A stretch of 11,794 nucleotides of DNA from Methanosarcinaceae archaeon (GCA_028690255.1 JAQVBP010000014.1:3727-15520); one strand, 5' to 3'. Shown: positions 1 to 6,609, counted from the stretch's first letter. Translations and numbers: made by a program. Notes: a model not told the origin generated them from the sequence alone.

Positions 1-413
1 CGCCCGCATTCCCGGCCTGCAACCGCCATTAGATAGTTGTTCGAGGAATCGGAAAACATGGCCGAATCTATGGCTGTCCCCGGAGTGACCACCCGTACAA
101 CTCCTCGCTTCACGACCCCTCTGGCCTTTTTAGGGTCTTCGAGCTGCTCACAGATGGCCACCCTGTAGCCTTTGTTTATGAGCCTCGGCAGGTAAGTGTC
201 AATGGCATGATGGGGAATTCCCGCAAGCGGCATCCTCTCCCCGGATTTGTCTTTCCCCCGGCCGGTCAGGGTGATTTCAAGTTCCTTTGCAATCGTTCTG
301 GCGTCTTCCCCGAAGGACTCGTAAAAGTCCCCCATCCGGAAGAAGATAAGGGTATCGGGGTAGGCTTCCTTGGCTTCGTAGTACTGGCGCATCGCAGGGG
401 TCAGGTCATTCAT
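1..413 (-). CDS. mutS: DNA mismatch repair protein MutS, N-terminal part (cut by window edge)
   Basis: This is the N-terminal 137 codons of a MutS1-type mismatch recognition ATPase; the rest lies beyond base 1. The mismatch-binding domain I is clear. FFRMGDFYESFGEDA (residues 24-38) contains the Phe-x-Glu (F30, E32) that inserts at the mismatch. It is followed by the family patterns GERMPLAGIPHHA, YLPRLINKGYRVAICEQLEDP and VVRVVTPGT. The start chosen is the ATG at 413, giving MNDLTPAMRQYYEAK, which fits the usual MutS start just before TPMM/TPAMRQY. A GTG at 425 in the same frame, directly after an in-frame TAA, is an alternative that adds four residues. A TATA box at 447-454 would start transcription close to 424, so the leader would be very short. 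MutS1 is common in bacteria and patchy in archaea; Methanosarcina species are known carriers, generally attributed to transfer. The gene is divergent from the zinc-ribbon gene. Confidence 0.95.
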   Translation of the reverse strand, partial: MNDLTPAMRQYYEAKEAYPDTLIFFRMGDFYESFGEDARTIAKELEITLTGRGKDKSGERMPLAGIPHHAIDTYLPRLINKGYRVAICEQLEDPKKARGVVKRGVVRVVTPGTAIDSAMFSDSSNNYLMAVAGRECG

Positions 414-446
414 TTTTTTACTCACTTATTTTGAATTTGTTTATTG

Positions 447-454
447 ATTTATAA
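447..454 (-). promoter_or_regulatory. Candidate TATA box of mutS
   Basis: Read on the minus strand the sequence is TTATAAAT, preceded by CCC. Its centre lies about 37 bases upstream of the mutS ATG, so an archaeal start site about 25 bases downstream would fall near 424 and give a nearly leaderless mRNA. Supported by position and composition only. Confidence 0.45.
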
Positions 455-587
455 GGGCCCGATAGTCAATATGATTTATCTGTGATAATGATAGATGATA
501 TGAGGATAGTGTAAATTAAACAGAATGAAAGCTTTGTTGTTTGAGAACTTATATTGAGATATTACTCTTTCCTTTCGAATCATGCTA

Positions 588-598
588 TTTATATTTAT
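588..598 (+). promoter_or_regulatory. Candidate TATA box of the zinc-ribbon gene
   Basis: TTTATATTTAT lies about 25-30 bases ahead of a predicted start site near 618, just before the AGGAGG at 628-633. This arrangement supports translation starting shortly after 636, not at an internal codon. Confidence 0.45.
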
Positions 599-643
599 CA
601 ATAGTTAGATATTTTATACTGTGTACCAGGAGGGGGAATTGTT

Positions 644-829
644 CTGACAGATGGTAAATTGGTCAGGGTCTGCCCGGTCTGTGGAAGTTCTGATCTCTAT
701 TATGAGGCCGGAGGCTATACCGGCAAGGTCTATCACTGTAAGGGATGCGGGTATATGGGGGCTTTCATTGTCGAAGGCAATGAGGAAATGGTTGAGGAAA
801 TCCGGGCGAAGTATAAGCGGGAAAAATAG
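644..829 (+). CDS. Small zinc-ribbon protein with a non-standard start codon
   Basis: A 61-codon frame ending at TAG 827-829 encodes (L)TDGKLVRVCPVCGSSDLYY, then a Gly/Tyr-rich stretch and HCKGCGYMGAFIVEGNEEM. Two CxxC knuckles (C10/C13 and C32/C35) form a classic zinc ribbon, followed by a short acidic/basic helix. Small two-knuckle proteins of this type are common in methanogens; their exact job is unknown to me, and nucleic-acid or protein binding is an inference. No ATG, GTG or TTG is available in frame between the upstream TAG (602-604) and the first Cys codon except TTG at 659, which would leave only four residues before it. The frame follows a strong AGGAGG (628-633), so initiation is likely at CTG 644, or at ATT 638 or GTT 641. 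I chose CTG because the next residues, TDGKLV, look like a normal N-terminus. A sequencing or assembly error replacing ATG is possible. Confidence 0.75.
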   Translation: MTDGKLVRVCPVCGSSDLYYEAGGYTGKVYHCKGCGYMGAFIVEGNEEMVEEIRAKYKREK

Positions 830-1145
830 AAGGAAAAGGAAAAATAAGGAAGTACAATAATTTGCAGGCCTTCGATTTAAAAATCCAATTTAAGAGTCTC
901 CTTCGAAACTACAGAGGAGATATAATAATTGCTCATACGTCTTCGGTTAAGGAATGGTCGAACTATAACTTAAATTTTTCAGTTTAGGGTTATTTCTATA
1001 AAAGCACGTTGAGAACAAACCTGGATTTTTGAGATCAACCTGCAGGTCAACGAGTTTCTCATTAAAGAACCACGGATGGACACGGATAGACACGGATTAA
1101 AAATATCCGTTTTCAGTCGAATAAGTCAGGGGATATTTTCAAAAT
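830..1145. other. Gene-free spacer after the zinc-ribbon gene
   Basis: I see no convincing coding frame here. It contains a short inverted repeat GATTT-AA-AAATC (874-885), a TATA-like TATAAAAG near 997, and the tandem 10-bp repeat at 1071-1100 described separately. Base composition is AT-rich, unlike the adjacent coding DNA. Confidence 0.6.
1071..1110. repeat. Three tandem 10-bp units CACGGATNNA plus an inverted partner
   Basis: The units CACGGATGGA, CACGGATAGA and CACGGATTAA lie head to tail at 1071-1100, so the CACGGAT core recurs exactly every 10 bases. The last ACGGAT (1092-1097) pairs with ATCCGT (1105-1110) across a 7-base AT loop and is followed by Ts. Similar CACGGAT-type intergenic repeats occur in many prokaryotic genomes. 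It could be a helically phased protein site, a dispersed repeat copy, or a terminator remnant. Confidence 0.6.
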
Positions 1146-1322
1146 TTATGCCTCGTTCGGCGGAATGGCCCGGGGGGAGAGTTTCAGGTACACGGCCCTG
1201 TAAATAACTTTTTCTTTAAGGAAAGGACAGACACAGCGGACTTCTTTGGAGCGCATGGAAAGGACCTGCTTTTTTCCTGTATGGGCCCTGTAACGGACGG
1301 TTGCCCCGATTCTTATTAACAC
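1146..1322 (-). CDS. Candidate small basic protein, 58 residues, unknown function
   Basis: A minus-strand frame runs from GTG (1320-1322) to TAA (1146-1148). The product begins MLIRIGATVRYRAHTG and contains a CVC motif (RCVCPF, residues 29-34), a basic/aromatic segment KEKVIYRAVYLKL, and a Pro-rich end. I do not recognise the family. Codon choice looks like a real gene of this genome (GTC, ATC, TAC, AGG, GCC, CTT, TCC), and GC rises here relative to the AT-rich flanks. The frame stays open upstream of the GTG, but no other standard start is present. No good Shine-Dalgarno is visible. However, TTATATA at 1350-1356 on this strand would place a start site near 1327, allowing leaderless translation. 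The two-palindrome element begins 40 bases upstream of the GTG. It could instead be the relic of a longer gene. Confidence 0.5.
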   Translation of the reverse strand: MLIRIGATVRYRAHTGKKQVLSMRSKEVRCVCPFLKEKVIYRAVYLKLSPRAIPPNEA

Positions 1323-1348
1323 ATTCCAGTTTTTATTAATTGGACCTG

Positions 1349-1355
1349 TATATAA
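1349..1355 (+). promoter_or_regulatory. TATATAA element beside the control block
   Basis: TATATAA reads as a TATA box on the plus strand and nearly so on the minus strand (TTATATA). On the plus strand a start site would fall inside the first palindrome (about 1378-1382). On the minus strand it would fall about 5 bases before the GTG of the 58-codon gene. Which direction is used cannot be decided from sequence alone. Confidence 0.4.
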
Positions 1356-1361
1356 TTTAGC

Positions 1362-1431
1362 ATGAAAGTGTAATATGCACTTTCATTTTTTGTTCCTGTT
1401 ATTCAAAGAATAACATGTACGTTTTTTGTTT
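1362..1431 (+). promoter_or_regulatory. Two-palindrome control element, copy 1
   Basis: The first inverted repeat is perfect: ATGAAAGTG (1362-1370), 7 bases, CACTTTCAT (1378-1386). The second is also perfect: GTTATTC (1398-1404), AAA, GAATAAC (1408-1414). Their centres are 32 bp apart, about three helical turns. The block from 1363 to 1431 recurs, inverted relative to the chromosome, upstream of the histidine kinase at 6220-6286. Here it lies 344 bases ahead of the FilR1-like gene and 40 bases ahead of the divergent 58-codon frame. A dimeric winged-helix regulator binding both halves is the simplest reading. An RNA element with two hairpins is the alternative. Confidence 0.75.
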
Positions 1432-1596
1432 TATTCCAAGGCCGGTTATTATTGGAAAGTAGGCACAATTAATGAAAATGATAAATAAGATGCCTGTTTT
1501 CATATATTAAAAATCAAAGCTTTTTATGCTCCCTAAACGAAACTGAGGATTTTAAAGACCCGGTTATCCACAGAGCGGAAGACCAATTCCCGTATC

Positions 1597-1616
1597 TTTT
1601 AGTAATTTTTAGTAAT
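1597..1616. repeat. Perfect tandem duplication of TTTTAGTAAT
   Basis: Two adjacent identical 10-mers (1597-1606 and 1607-1616), with a partial third AGTAATTA at about 1630. They sit 40-60 bases upstream of the TATA box at 1657-1664, a position where archaeal activators often bind. Function is inferred from position only. Confidence 0.45.
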
Positions 1617-1656
1617 TAGAACTGAGGGGAGTAATTAAAAACATTGCCTTCTTGAG

Positions 1657-1664
1657 TATAAAAA
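1657..1664 (+). promoter_or_regulatory. Candidate TATA box of the FilR1-like regulator
   Basis: TATAAAAA lies about 115 bases ahead of the regulator start. A start site near 1685 would give a leader of about 90-100 bases carrying part of the GCCTGT/ACAGGC hairpin. It competes with the TATATAA at 1349 as the true promoter. Confidence 0.45.
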
Positions 1665-1775
1665 CCAAAATACCAGCCTGTTCTTTTCACAGGCCACATT
1701 CAACAATTTGCCTCAAACCAAAAATTAATCTGGTAAAACAGAGTAAATGAATGAAGTATTTACAAAAGTTTAAGA

Positions 1776-2567
1776 GTGATGAGAATGAAAACCTCAATAA
1801 TTGATCTGGCATTTCTTTCGGAAAAGAGAACAAATGTTCTTCTCCTCCTGACGGAAGAGCCCAGGACCAGTGATGAAATCAAAACAGCTCTTAACGTTAG
1901 CTCAACCTCAATAATGCCCCAGATTAAAAAACTTAAGGAAGGCCACTTAATTATACAGGACGGGGATACTTACAAACTCACGGACATGGGGGAAATCGTG
2001 GTAGAAAAAATGGAGCCCTTGCTCAATACCATCAGGATCTTCGAAGAAAACTACGATTACTGGACAAACCACGATCTGGATGCCATCCCTGAAAAACTTA
2101 TTAACAGAATCGAAGAACTGGGCAACTATTTTCTGCTTGAACCGGATCTCAACAGGCTTTTTGAAGTCCCGGAGGATTTCAAGGAAAATCTGCTTAAATC
2201 CAGCCGGATCATGACCTTTTTTTCATATTTTCATCCCCTTTACATATCCCTTTACATCGAAATTGCCAGAAAAAAAGCCGAAGTGGAAATTATCCTTACA
2301 GAGCCGGTTTTTAAAAGGATCGAGGAGGATTACAGCGAGCAGCTGGAAGAACTCCTTAAAGCAAAGAACGTGCAGGTCTATGTTTCAGATAAAAACATAA
2401 CCCTTACAAACGTTGTAACTGACCGCTTCTGTTCTCTCGTCCTCTTCGATAAAAAAGGGAAATTCGACCATCAGCACCTCATGAGTTTCGATGAAAGTGC
2501 CTTAAAATGGTGTGAAGACCTCTTTACGCACTACAAAAACATGTCCAGACCATTAAAGGAAAAGTAA
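1776..2567 (+). CDS. Winged-helix transcriptional regulator of the FilR1/Msr type
   Basis: The product (up to 263 residues) has an N-terminal ArsR-like winged helix at about residues 8-75: LAFLSEKRTNVLLLL, then the recognition region SSTSIMPQIKKLKEGHLI and the wing TYKLTDMGE. After a helical linker, residues about 120-255 match the archaeal FilR1-type domain (formerly DUF1724), with typical features such as FEVPEDFKENLL, IEIARKKAEVEIILTEPVF and CSLVLFDKKGKFD. This family includes FilR1 of Methanothrix and the Msr regulators that control methanol methyltransferase operons in Methanosarcina acetivorans. No receiver domain is present. Starts at GTG 1776, ATG 1779 and ATG 1785 are all possible; the last follows a GTGAT that could pair with 16S rRNA, so the true start may be 1785. 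It converges on the receiver gene and shares its upstream control element with the kinase, so self-regulation and kinase control are likely. Confidence 0.9.
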   Translation: MMRMKTSIIDLAFLSEKRTNVLLLLTEEPRTSDEIKTALNVSSTSIMPQIKKLKEGHLIIQDGDTYKLTDMGEIVVEKMEPLLNTIRIFEENYDYWTNHDLDAIPEKLINRIEELGNYFLLEPDLNRLFEVPEDFKENLLKSSRIMTFFSYFHPLYISLYIEIARKKAEVEIILTEPVFKRIEEDYSEQLEELLKAKNVQVYVSDKNITLTNVVTDRFCSLVLFDKKGKFDHQHLMSFDESALKWCEDLFTHYKNMSRPLKEK

Positions 2568-2586
2568 ACTAACGGGATAATTTTCA

Positions 2587-2608
2587 AGAACATTTTCAAG
2601 AATGTTTT
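2587..2608. terminator. Weak inverted repeat between convergent genes
   Basis: AGAACATT, loop TTCAAG, AATGTTTT form an 8-pair stem with one G-U pair in the 189-base gap between the regulator stop and the receiver stop. A second small hairpin CCTGC-TCA-GCAGG lies at 2643-2655. A role as a two-way terminator is guessed from position. Confidence 0.3.
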
Positions 2609-2756
2609 CCCGGGCACTACATTCCGAATCCGCAATTTTCATCCTGCTCAGCAGGGTGAAGACCCCACCCCCCTCCTCAAAAACCTGAGACCAGAGGAAA
2701 AGACTGTCGGGAGAAATAACTGACGCCGATTAACTCAGTCTTCCGGATACGGAAAC

Positions 2757-3122
2757 TCAATTTCCCAGATACTTTTCAATAAGGCTCCGGAACCTGTGGA
2801 TATCGATAGGTTTTGAGATATAATCCACGCATCCCTTTTCTATGAAATGTTCTTCACTTCCCTTCATCGCATGAGCCGTGACCGCAATCACCGGGATGTC
2901 TGCGGTAACCTTATTGGCTTTAATTCTTTCAAGCACCACAAGACCGTCCATTTTAGGGAGCTGCATATCCAGAAGGATGAGGTCGAACTTCTTATCCTCA
3001 AGGCGTTCAAGGGCCTGTATTCCGTCTTCTGCTCCGGTTACGTTGTGCCCATAGAATTCCAGCAAATCAAGAATAAGTTCCATGTTCATGGGATTGTCTT
3101 CAACTATCAGAATCTCTTTCAT
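2757..3122 (-). CDS. Stand-alone response regulator receiver protein (FilR2/DivK-like)
   Basis: A single CheY-like receiver domain fills this 121-residue protein. The acidic pair E8/D9 (ILIVEDNP), the phospho-acceptor D52 (LILLDMQLPKMDG), the switch T82 (IAVTAHAM) and K104 (YISKP) are all present, so it should be phosphorylatable. There is no output domain; it probably acts as a phosphate carrier or by protein contact. The start is set at ATG 3122, not at the upstream in-frame ATG 3152, because AGAGG at 3131-3135 stands 8 bases ahead of it and the protein then begins MKEILIVEDN as receivers normally do. It overlaps the 3' end of the kinase gene by 23 bases, so the two are co-transcribed and probably translationally coupled. 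In composition it resembles FilR2, the receiver-only partner of FilI. Confidence 0.93.
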   Translation of the reverse strand: MKEILIVEDNPMNMELILDLLEFYGHNVTGAEDGIQALERLEDKKFDLILLDMQLPKMDGLVVLERIKANKVTADIPVIAVTAHAMKGSEEHFIEKGCVDYISKPIDIHRFRSLIEKYLGN

Positions 3123-6100
3123 TGTTATGACCTCTTTTAAGTGTAAATTCATTGACCCTTTTAATGAGTTCGGTTCTCCCGAAAGTGCCTTTCTTCATAA
3201 TAGATATCGAATGCCCATGTAACTCATTATTAAGAGTTTCTATATTTTCTTCGTCAAACTCTCCGGTCGTACACACAATTAAAGGAATATCTTTTGTCCT
3301 CGGGTCCTCGTGCATCCTTGAAATCACGTCAATCCCACTTACATCCGACATCATAAGGTCAAGGATGAGGATGTCGGGCAACTCGGAAAAGAGCTTATCC
3401 AGACCTTCCTGCCCTCCACATGCCTTCAGCACATCAAAACCTTCGGAGTCAAGCATTGATTCAATAAGATCTACAGCCTTATCATTACCATAATCGTCCA
3501 TTATAAGAATTTTGGGAGTATTTAACTCGAAAGTACGGGACACCTCATTCAGGGCCTGCAGGAAATCAGGCCTTTTGATGGGCTTTGTAAACGAGTGCAT
3601 TGCCCCAAGAGCAATTCCCACTTCGATATTATCAGTCATCGTAATGATAAGCACCGGGATGTCCCTGGTCTCGGGGTCGTTTTTTAACTGTTTAAGTACC
3701 AGCCAGCCGTTAATGTCGGGCAAAAACACGTCCAGGGTGATTGCAACCGGCCGGAGTTTCTTTGTGACTTCAAGGACCGACCCTCCGGCATAGAGAGGGG
3801 CTACCCTGTACCCGGCATCCCGGAGGACAAGAGAGAGCAGTTCATTCGAGTTTCGGTCATCGTCCACAACAAGAACCAGCGGGCAGGAGGAGGGAGCGCA
3901 CTCCCTCCTCTGTTTTAGCTCAACTCCCACCGGGACTTCTGTGGCCTCACCAGCTCCCTCCGTGAGCTGGTTGTGGGCCCCCCCTTTCCCTTCATTATTC
4001 ATTTCAAACCTAAGAAGTGAGTCCTTGAGGTCCGCCTCTCCCGGTGTCTTAAAACCCTTCGGTTTCCGGAGGGGAAGGGTAAAGGTGAAGGTGCTCCCTT
4101 TCGAGAGTTCACTCGCTACCCGGATGTCCCCCCCATGCAGGTTTACGATTTTCTTAACAAGGACCAGCCCCAGGCCGGTTCCGCCGAATTTCCTGGAAGT
4201 CGAAGAATCAAGCTGGGAGAAGGGCTGGAAAAGTTTTTCTCGACCCTTACTGGCGATTCCGATTCCCGTATCACTCACCGAAATCTGGGCCATGTCCCCG
4301 ACTTTTTTTCCGTAAAAGGACACTTTTCCACCCTCGGGCGTGAACTTAATGGCATTGCTGCCCAGATTGTACAGGATCTGGGCCAGAAGGCTCCTGTCAG
4401 CCTCAAGGTCTGTAAACCCCGGGCCCAGAGAAAAAGTCATTTCAATAGACCCGGAGCTGGCAAGAGGAAACAGGACCGTTTCTACTTCCTCAAATACCTC
4501 CTTAATGGAGAAGTTACTGTGCCTGAGTTCCATCTTACCGGCCTCGACTTTTGAGAGGTCAAGGATATCATTGATTATCCCGAGCAGGTTTTTACCGCTT
4601 GTCGACACGTTTGTTATATATTTAAACTGTGTCTCGTTGAGATCCCCGAACACTTTCTCTAGCAGAACATCCGAAAAACCTATTATGGAGTTCAGGGGAG
4701 TCCGGAGTTCATGGCTCATATTGGCAAGAAACTCACTCTTAGCTTGATTTGCAGCTTCAGCTTCCTGTTTTGCCTGAACCAGCCTCTGTTCCGAACTTTT
4801 ACTCTCGGTGATGTCAAGCCCGGTTTGCAGGACTCCGGTAATTTTCCCACTGTCGTCCTTTACCGGGATTGCCCGGACACTCCATATACGTCCGTCATGG
4901 AGCTCGATTTCCCCTGTTTCAACCTTTCCCGTTATAAAAGCCCTTCCTGCAGGAGATTTTTCGAGATCTTTTTCACAGAGGAGGCATACCTCATCATGTT
5001 TATGCCCGACAATATCACACAGTTCTTTATGAAGAAACTCAAGGGAAGCCCTGTTAGCCCAGCGGACCCGGAACTCGGGATCTATGAATATCAGGAGTTC
5101 ACTGAGAGAATTAAGAATGAGCTTTCGTTCGGATTCCTGGGATTTAACCTCCTCCTGGACCCTCTCCAACCTGTTCAGCATGTTGTTGATTCCATCTGTG
5201 AGGCTGGATAACTCATCATCTCCTTCCAGCTCAAGCCGGTCCGAAAGCTTGCTGTCCTTTCCCACCTTTTCCACGAAATTATCTATAGTTACCAGGCGGG
5301 ACACTACCTCCTTATCAAGCAAAAATTTGCAACCGGCCCCAAGGACAAGTCCTGCAAAAAGGAGGATGAACACGAGATAACGGAGAGCTTTCCTTTCTTC
5401 CGCATAAATGTACCTTTCCAGGTCGGTCCGGAGGATGAGCACGGGGTCCCCTGATAAGTCATTCAGCACGTAATAAGCTGCTACCCTGTCCTCCATCACC
5501 ATATGCATAAAAGGCTGGTGCTGATCCTCAAAAAAAGTATCCTGGAAACTGGCAGGCACTCTGTCAAGCCTGTACATCATGAGTGGAGCTCCACTTATAT
5601 TTTGCAGGGACTCAACAAAGGACGCATCAATATACCGGCCCATGATAACTGTTCCAAGCACCTTTTCTCCTGAGCTATCAAGGACCGGCCGGCTTGAAAC
5701 AATCACAGGATCCGTGTCAAGCAAAACCATTCCCAGGGTATTGTCTCCGGCAGCCCTGCAAAGGAGGATGTCTTCCCTTATATTCGACAGGATTTTCGGA
5801 GGTACGGAACAATTGTCCTCAGGACCGGGATCAATTGACCGGGAATGAAGAACATTCCCGGAGGAATTGACAAAAAAGATTAAGTCACATCCTCTTACGG
5901 AAAGGAGGGCGTTTGAAAGGTAAGAATCCATATATTCGGGGTTTGGACTCTGCATGAAAGTTCTTGTTTCGTTCCGGGAAGCCAGAGCAAGATTATTTGT
6001 ATCAAGTTCCACTACCTGAGAGTCAACTATATTTTTTACTTTTTTAACGTTGCCAATTGCTTCCTGCTCCTCAAGATTTGAAAAACTTGAATACAGTACG

Positions 6101-6183
6101 CTCTGAGAAGCAAAAATAACAATTGAAATCAGAAGGGCAAAGATAATATAGATTATTACCAGCACTTTTTTACTGACATTCAT
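3100..6183 (-). CDS. Membrane hybrid histidine kinase: sensor-HAMP-PAS-HisKA-HATPase-REC-REC (FilI-like)
   Basis: The 1027-residue product has a first membrane helix at about 7-28, an external sensor region of about 230 residues resembling CHASE4/Cache domains (residues 30-262), and a second helix at about 267-288. HAMP follows (289-342), then a PAS domain (352-460). HisKA has the phospho-accepting H491 in FLANMSHELRTPLNSIIGF. The HATPase has its N box (LGSNAIKFTPEGG, 607-619), DTGIGIA (638-644) and GTGLGL (668-673). After a Gly/Glu-rich linker (705-765) come two receivers: REC1 with D774-D776, D818 and K867, and REC2 with D896/D897, D942 and K997/K998. The PAS carries HKHDEVCLLC (394-403), a CxxC that might bind metal or heme or act in redox sensing. 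The sensor-HAMP-PAS-kinase core matches FilI of Methanothrix, but the double receiver tail is extra. The gene overlaps the single receiver gene downstream. Its leader carries copy 2 of the control element, 37 bases ahead of the ATG. The signal is unknown. Confidence 0.93.
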   Translation of the reverse strand: MNVSKKVLVIIYIIFALLISIVIFASQSVLYSSFSNLEEQEAIGNVKKVKNIVDSQVVELDTNNLALASRNETRTFMQSPNPEYMDSYLSNALLSVRGCDLIFFVNSSGNVLHSRSIDPGPEDNCSVPPKILSNIREDILLCRAAGDNTLGMVLLDTDPVIVSSRPVLDSSGEKVLGTVIMGRYIDASFVESLQNISGAPLMMYRLDRVPASFQDTFFEDQHQPFMHMVMEDRVAAYYVLNDLSGDPVLILRTDLERYIYAEERKALRYLVFILLFAGLVLGAGCKFLLDKEVVSRLVTIDNFVEKVGKDSKLSDRLELEGDDELSSLTDGINNMLNRLERVQEEVKSQESERKLILNSLSELLIFIDPEFRVRWANRASLEFLHKELCDIVGHKHDEVCLLCEKDLEKSPAGRAFITGKVETGEIELHDGRIWSVRAIPVKDDSGKITGVLQTGLDITESKSSEQRLVQAKQEAEAANQAKSEFLANMSHELRTPLNSIIGFSDVLLEKVFGDLNETQFKYITNVSTSGKNLLGIINDILDLSKVEAGKMELRHSNFSIKEVFEEVETVLFPLASSGSIEMTFSLGPGFTDLEADRSLLAQILYNLGSNAIKFTPEGGKVSFYGKKVGDMAQISVSDTGIGIASKGREKLFQPFSQLDSSTSRKFGGTGLGLVLVKKIVNLHGGDIRVASELSKGSTFTFTLPLRKPKGFKTPGEADLKDSLLRFEMNNEGKGGAHNQLTEGAGEATEVPVGVELKQRRECAPSSCPLVLVVDDDRNSNELLSLVLRDAGYRVAPLYAGGSVLEVTKKLRPVAITLDVFLPDINGWLVLKQLKNDPETRDIPVLIITMTDNIEVGIALGAMHSFTKPIKRPDFLQALNEVSRTFELNTPKILIMDDYGNDKAVDLIESMLDSEGFDVLKACGGQEGLDKLFSELPDILILDLMMSDVSGIDVISRMHEDPRTKDIPLIVCTTGEFDEENIETLNNELHGHSISIMKKGTFGRTELIKRVNEFTLKRGHNNERDSDS

Positions 6184-6219
6184 GTTTTAGACCTATTCTG
6201 GGTTGGATTCAAGGAATTG

Positions 6220-6286
6220 AAACAAAAACATACATATTATTTTTTGAATAACAGCACGAAAAATGAAAGTACACATTACACTTTCA
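6220..6286 (-). promoter_or_regulatory. Two-palindrome control element, copy 2
   Basis: Read on the minus strand, the block starts TGAAAGTG (6286-6279), continues through ACTTTCAT (6270-6263), then GTTATTC-AAA-AAATAAT (6252-6236), and ends in a T-rich stretch. By hand it matches copy 1 (1363-1431) at about 60 of 69 alignment columns, with two one-base gaps. The first palindrome keeps 7-bp arms, TGAAAGT and ACTTTCA, 9 bases apart. The second is imperfect. It ends 36 bases before the kinase ATG, so it covers the kinase promoter or leader. Confidence 0.75.
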
Positions 6287-6324
6287 GGGTAAATAAGAAA
6301 GATACATAAGGATCTTACTTTGCA

Positions 6325-6337
6325 ATATATATATAAA
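6325..6337 (-). promoter_or_regulatory. AT-alternating TATA element upstream of the kinase
   Basis: The alternating AT run centred here reads as a TATA box on both strands. For the kinase, a start near 6300 would put the control element just inside the transcript, where a bound protein would block. A nearer AT-rich stretch inside the element (6236-6243) could instead be the TATA box, which would make the first palindrome an upstream activator site. Confidence 0.35.
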
Positions 6338-6609
6338 TAGTATTAGTTGAAAAAAATACATAAAAAGAATTTGGATAAAAGTAAGGATGCTTATAAAAAA
6401 TTTAGAATGATTATTCATGCAACTATACATGCAGACAGTAAACATTTAATAAATATATACATAACATATAAGAATATTTCTTAGATTGCGCGCAAAAAGA
6501 ATTTAGCCATAAAGATGCGTACCCCCCAATCTCGACCTGACTTTTGCGAACTGTCGCATGACTAAATACCACAGGTTTTCTCTATCCCCCATAAATCGTA
6601 AAAATGATT

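Larger units (their letters stand above)
1323..1775. other. Regulatory spacer upstream of the FilR1-like gene
   Basis: No gene seen. The stretch holds the duplicated control element (1363-1431), an inverted repeat TTCCAA/TTGGAA (1434-1439 and 1452-1457), a perfect tandem TTTTAGTAAT pair (1597-1616), a TATA box at 1657-1664, and a GCCTGT/ACAGGC hairpin (1676-1681 and 1689-1694) that would lie in the leader of the regulator mRNA. Confidence 0.6.

Noticed and set aside
207..434. A 75-codon plus-strand open frame
   Set aside because: It lies opposite the clear mutS N-terminus and its translation shows no family features.
651..860. A 69-codon plus-strand frame starting at an ATG after AGGAGG
   Set aside because: It is out of frame with the zinc ribbon, whose two CxxC knuckles make that the real gene. 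This frame gives a featureless product.
3941..5211. Several overlapping plus-strand frames of 74-166 codons
   Set aside because: All are antisense to the PAS, HisKA and HATPase part of the kinase and have no features of their own.
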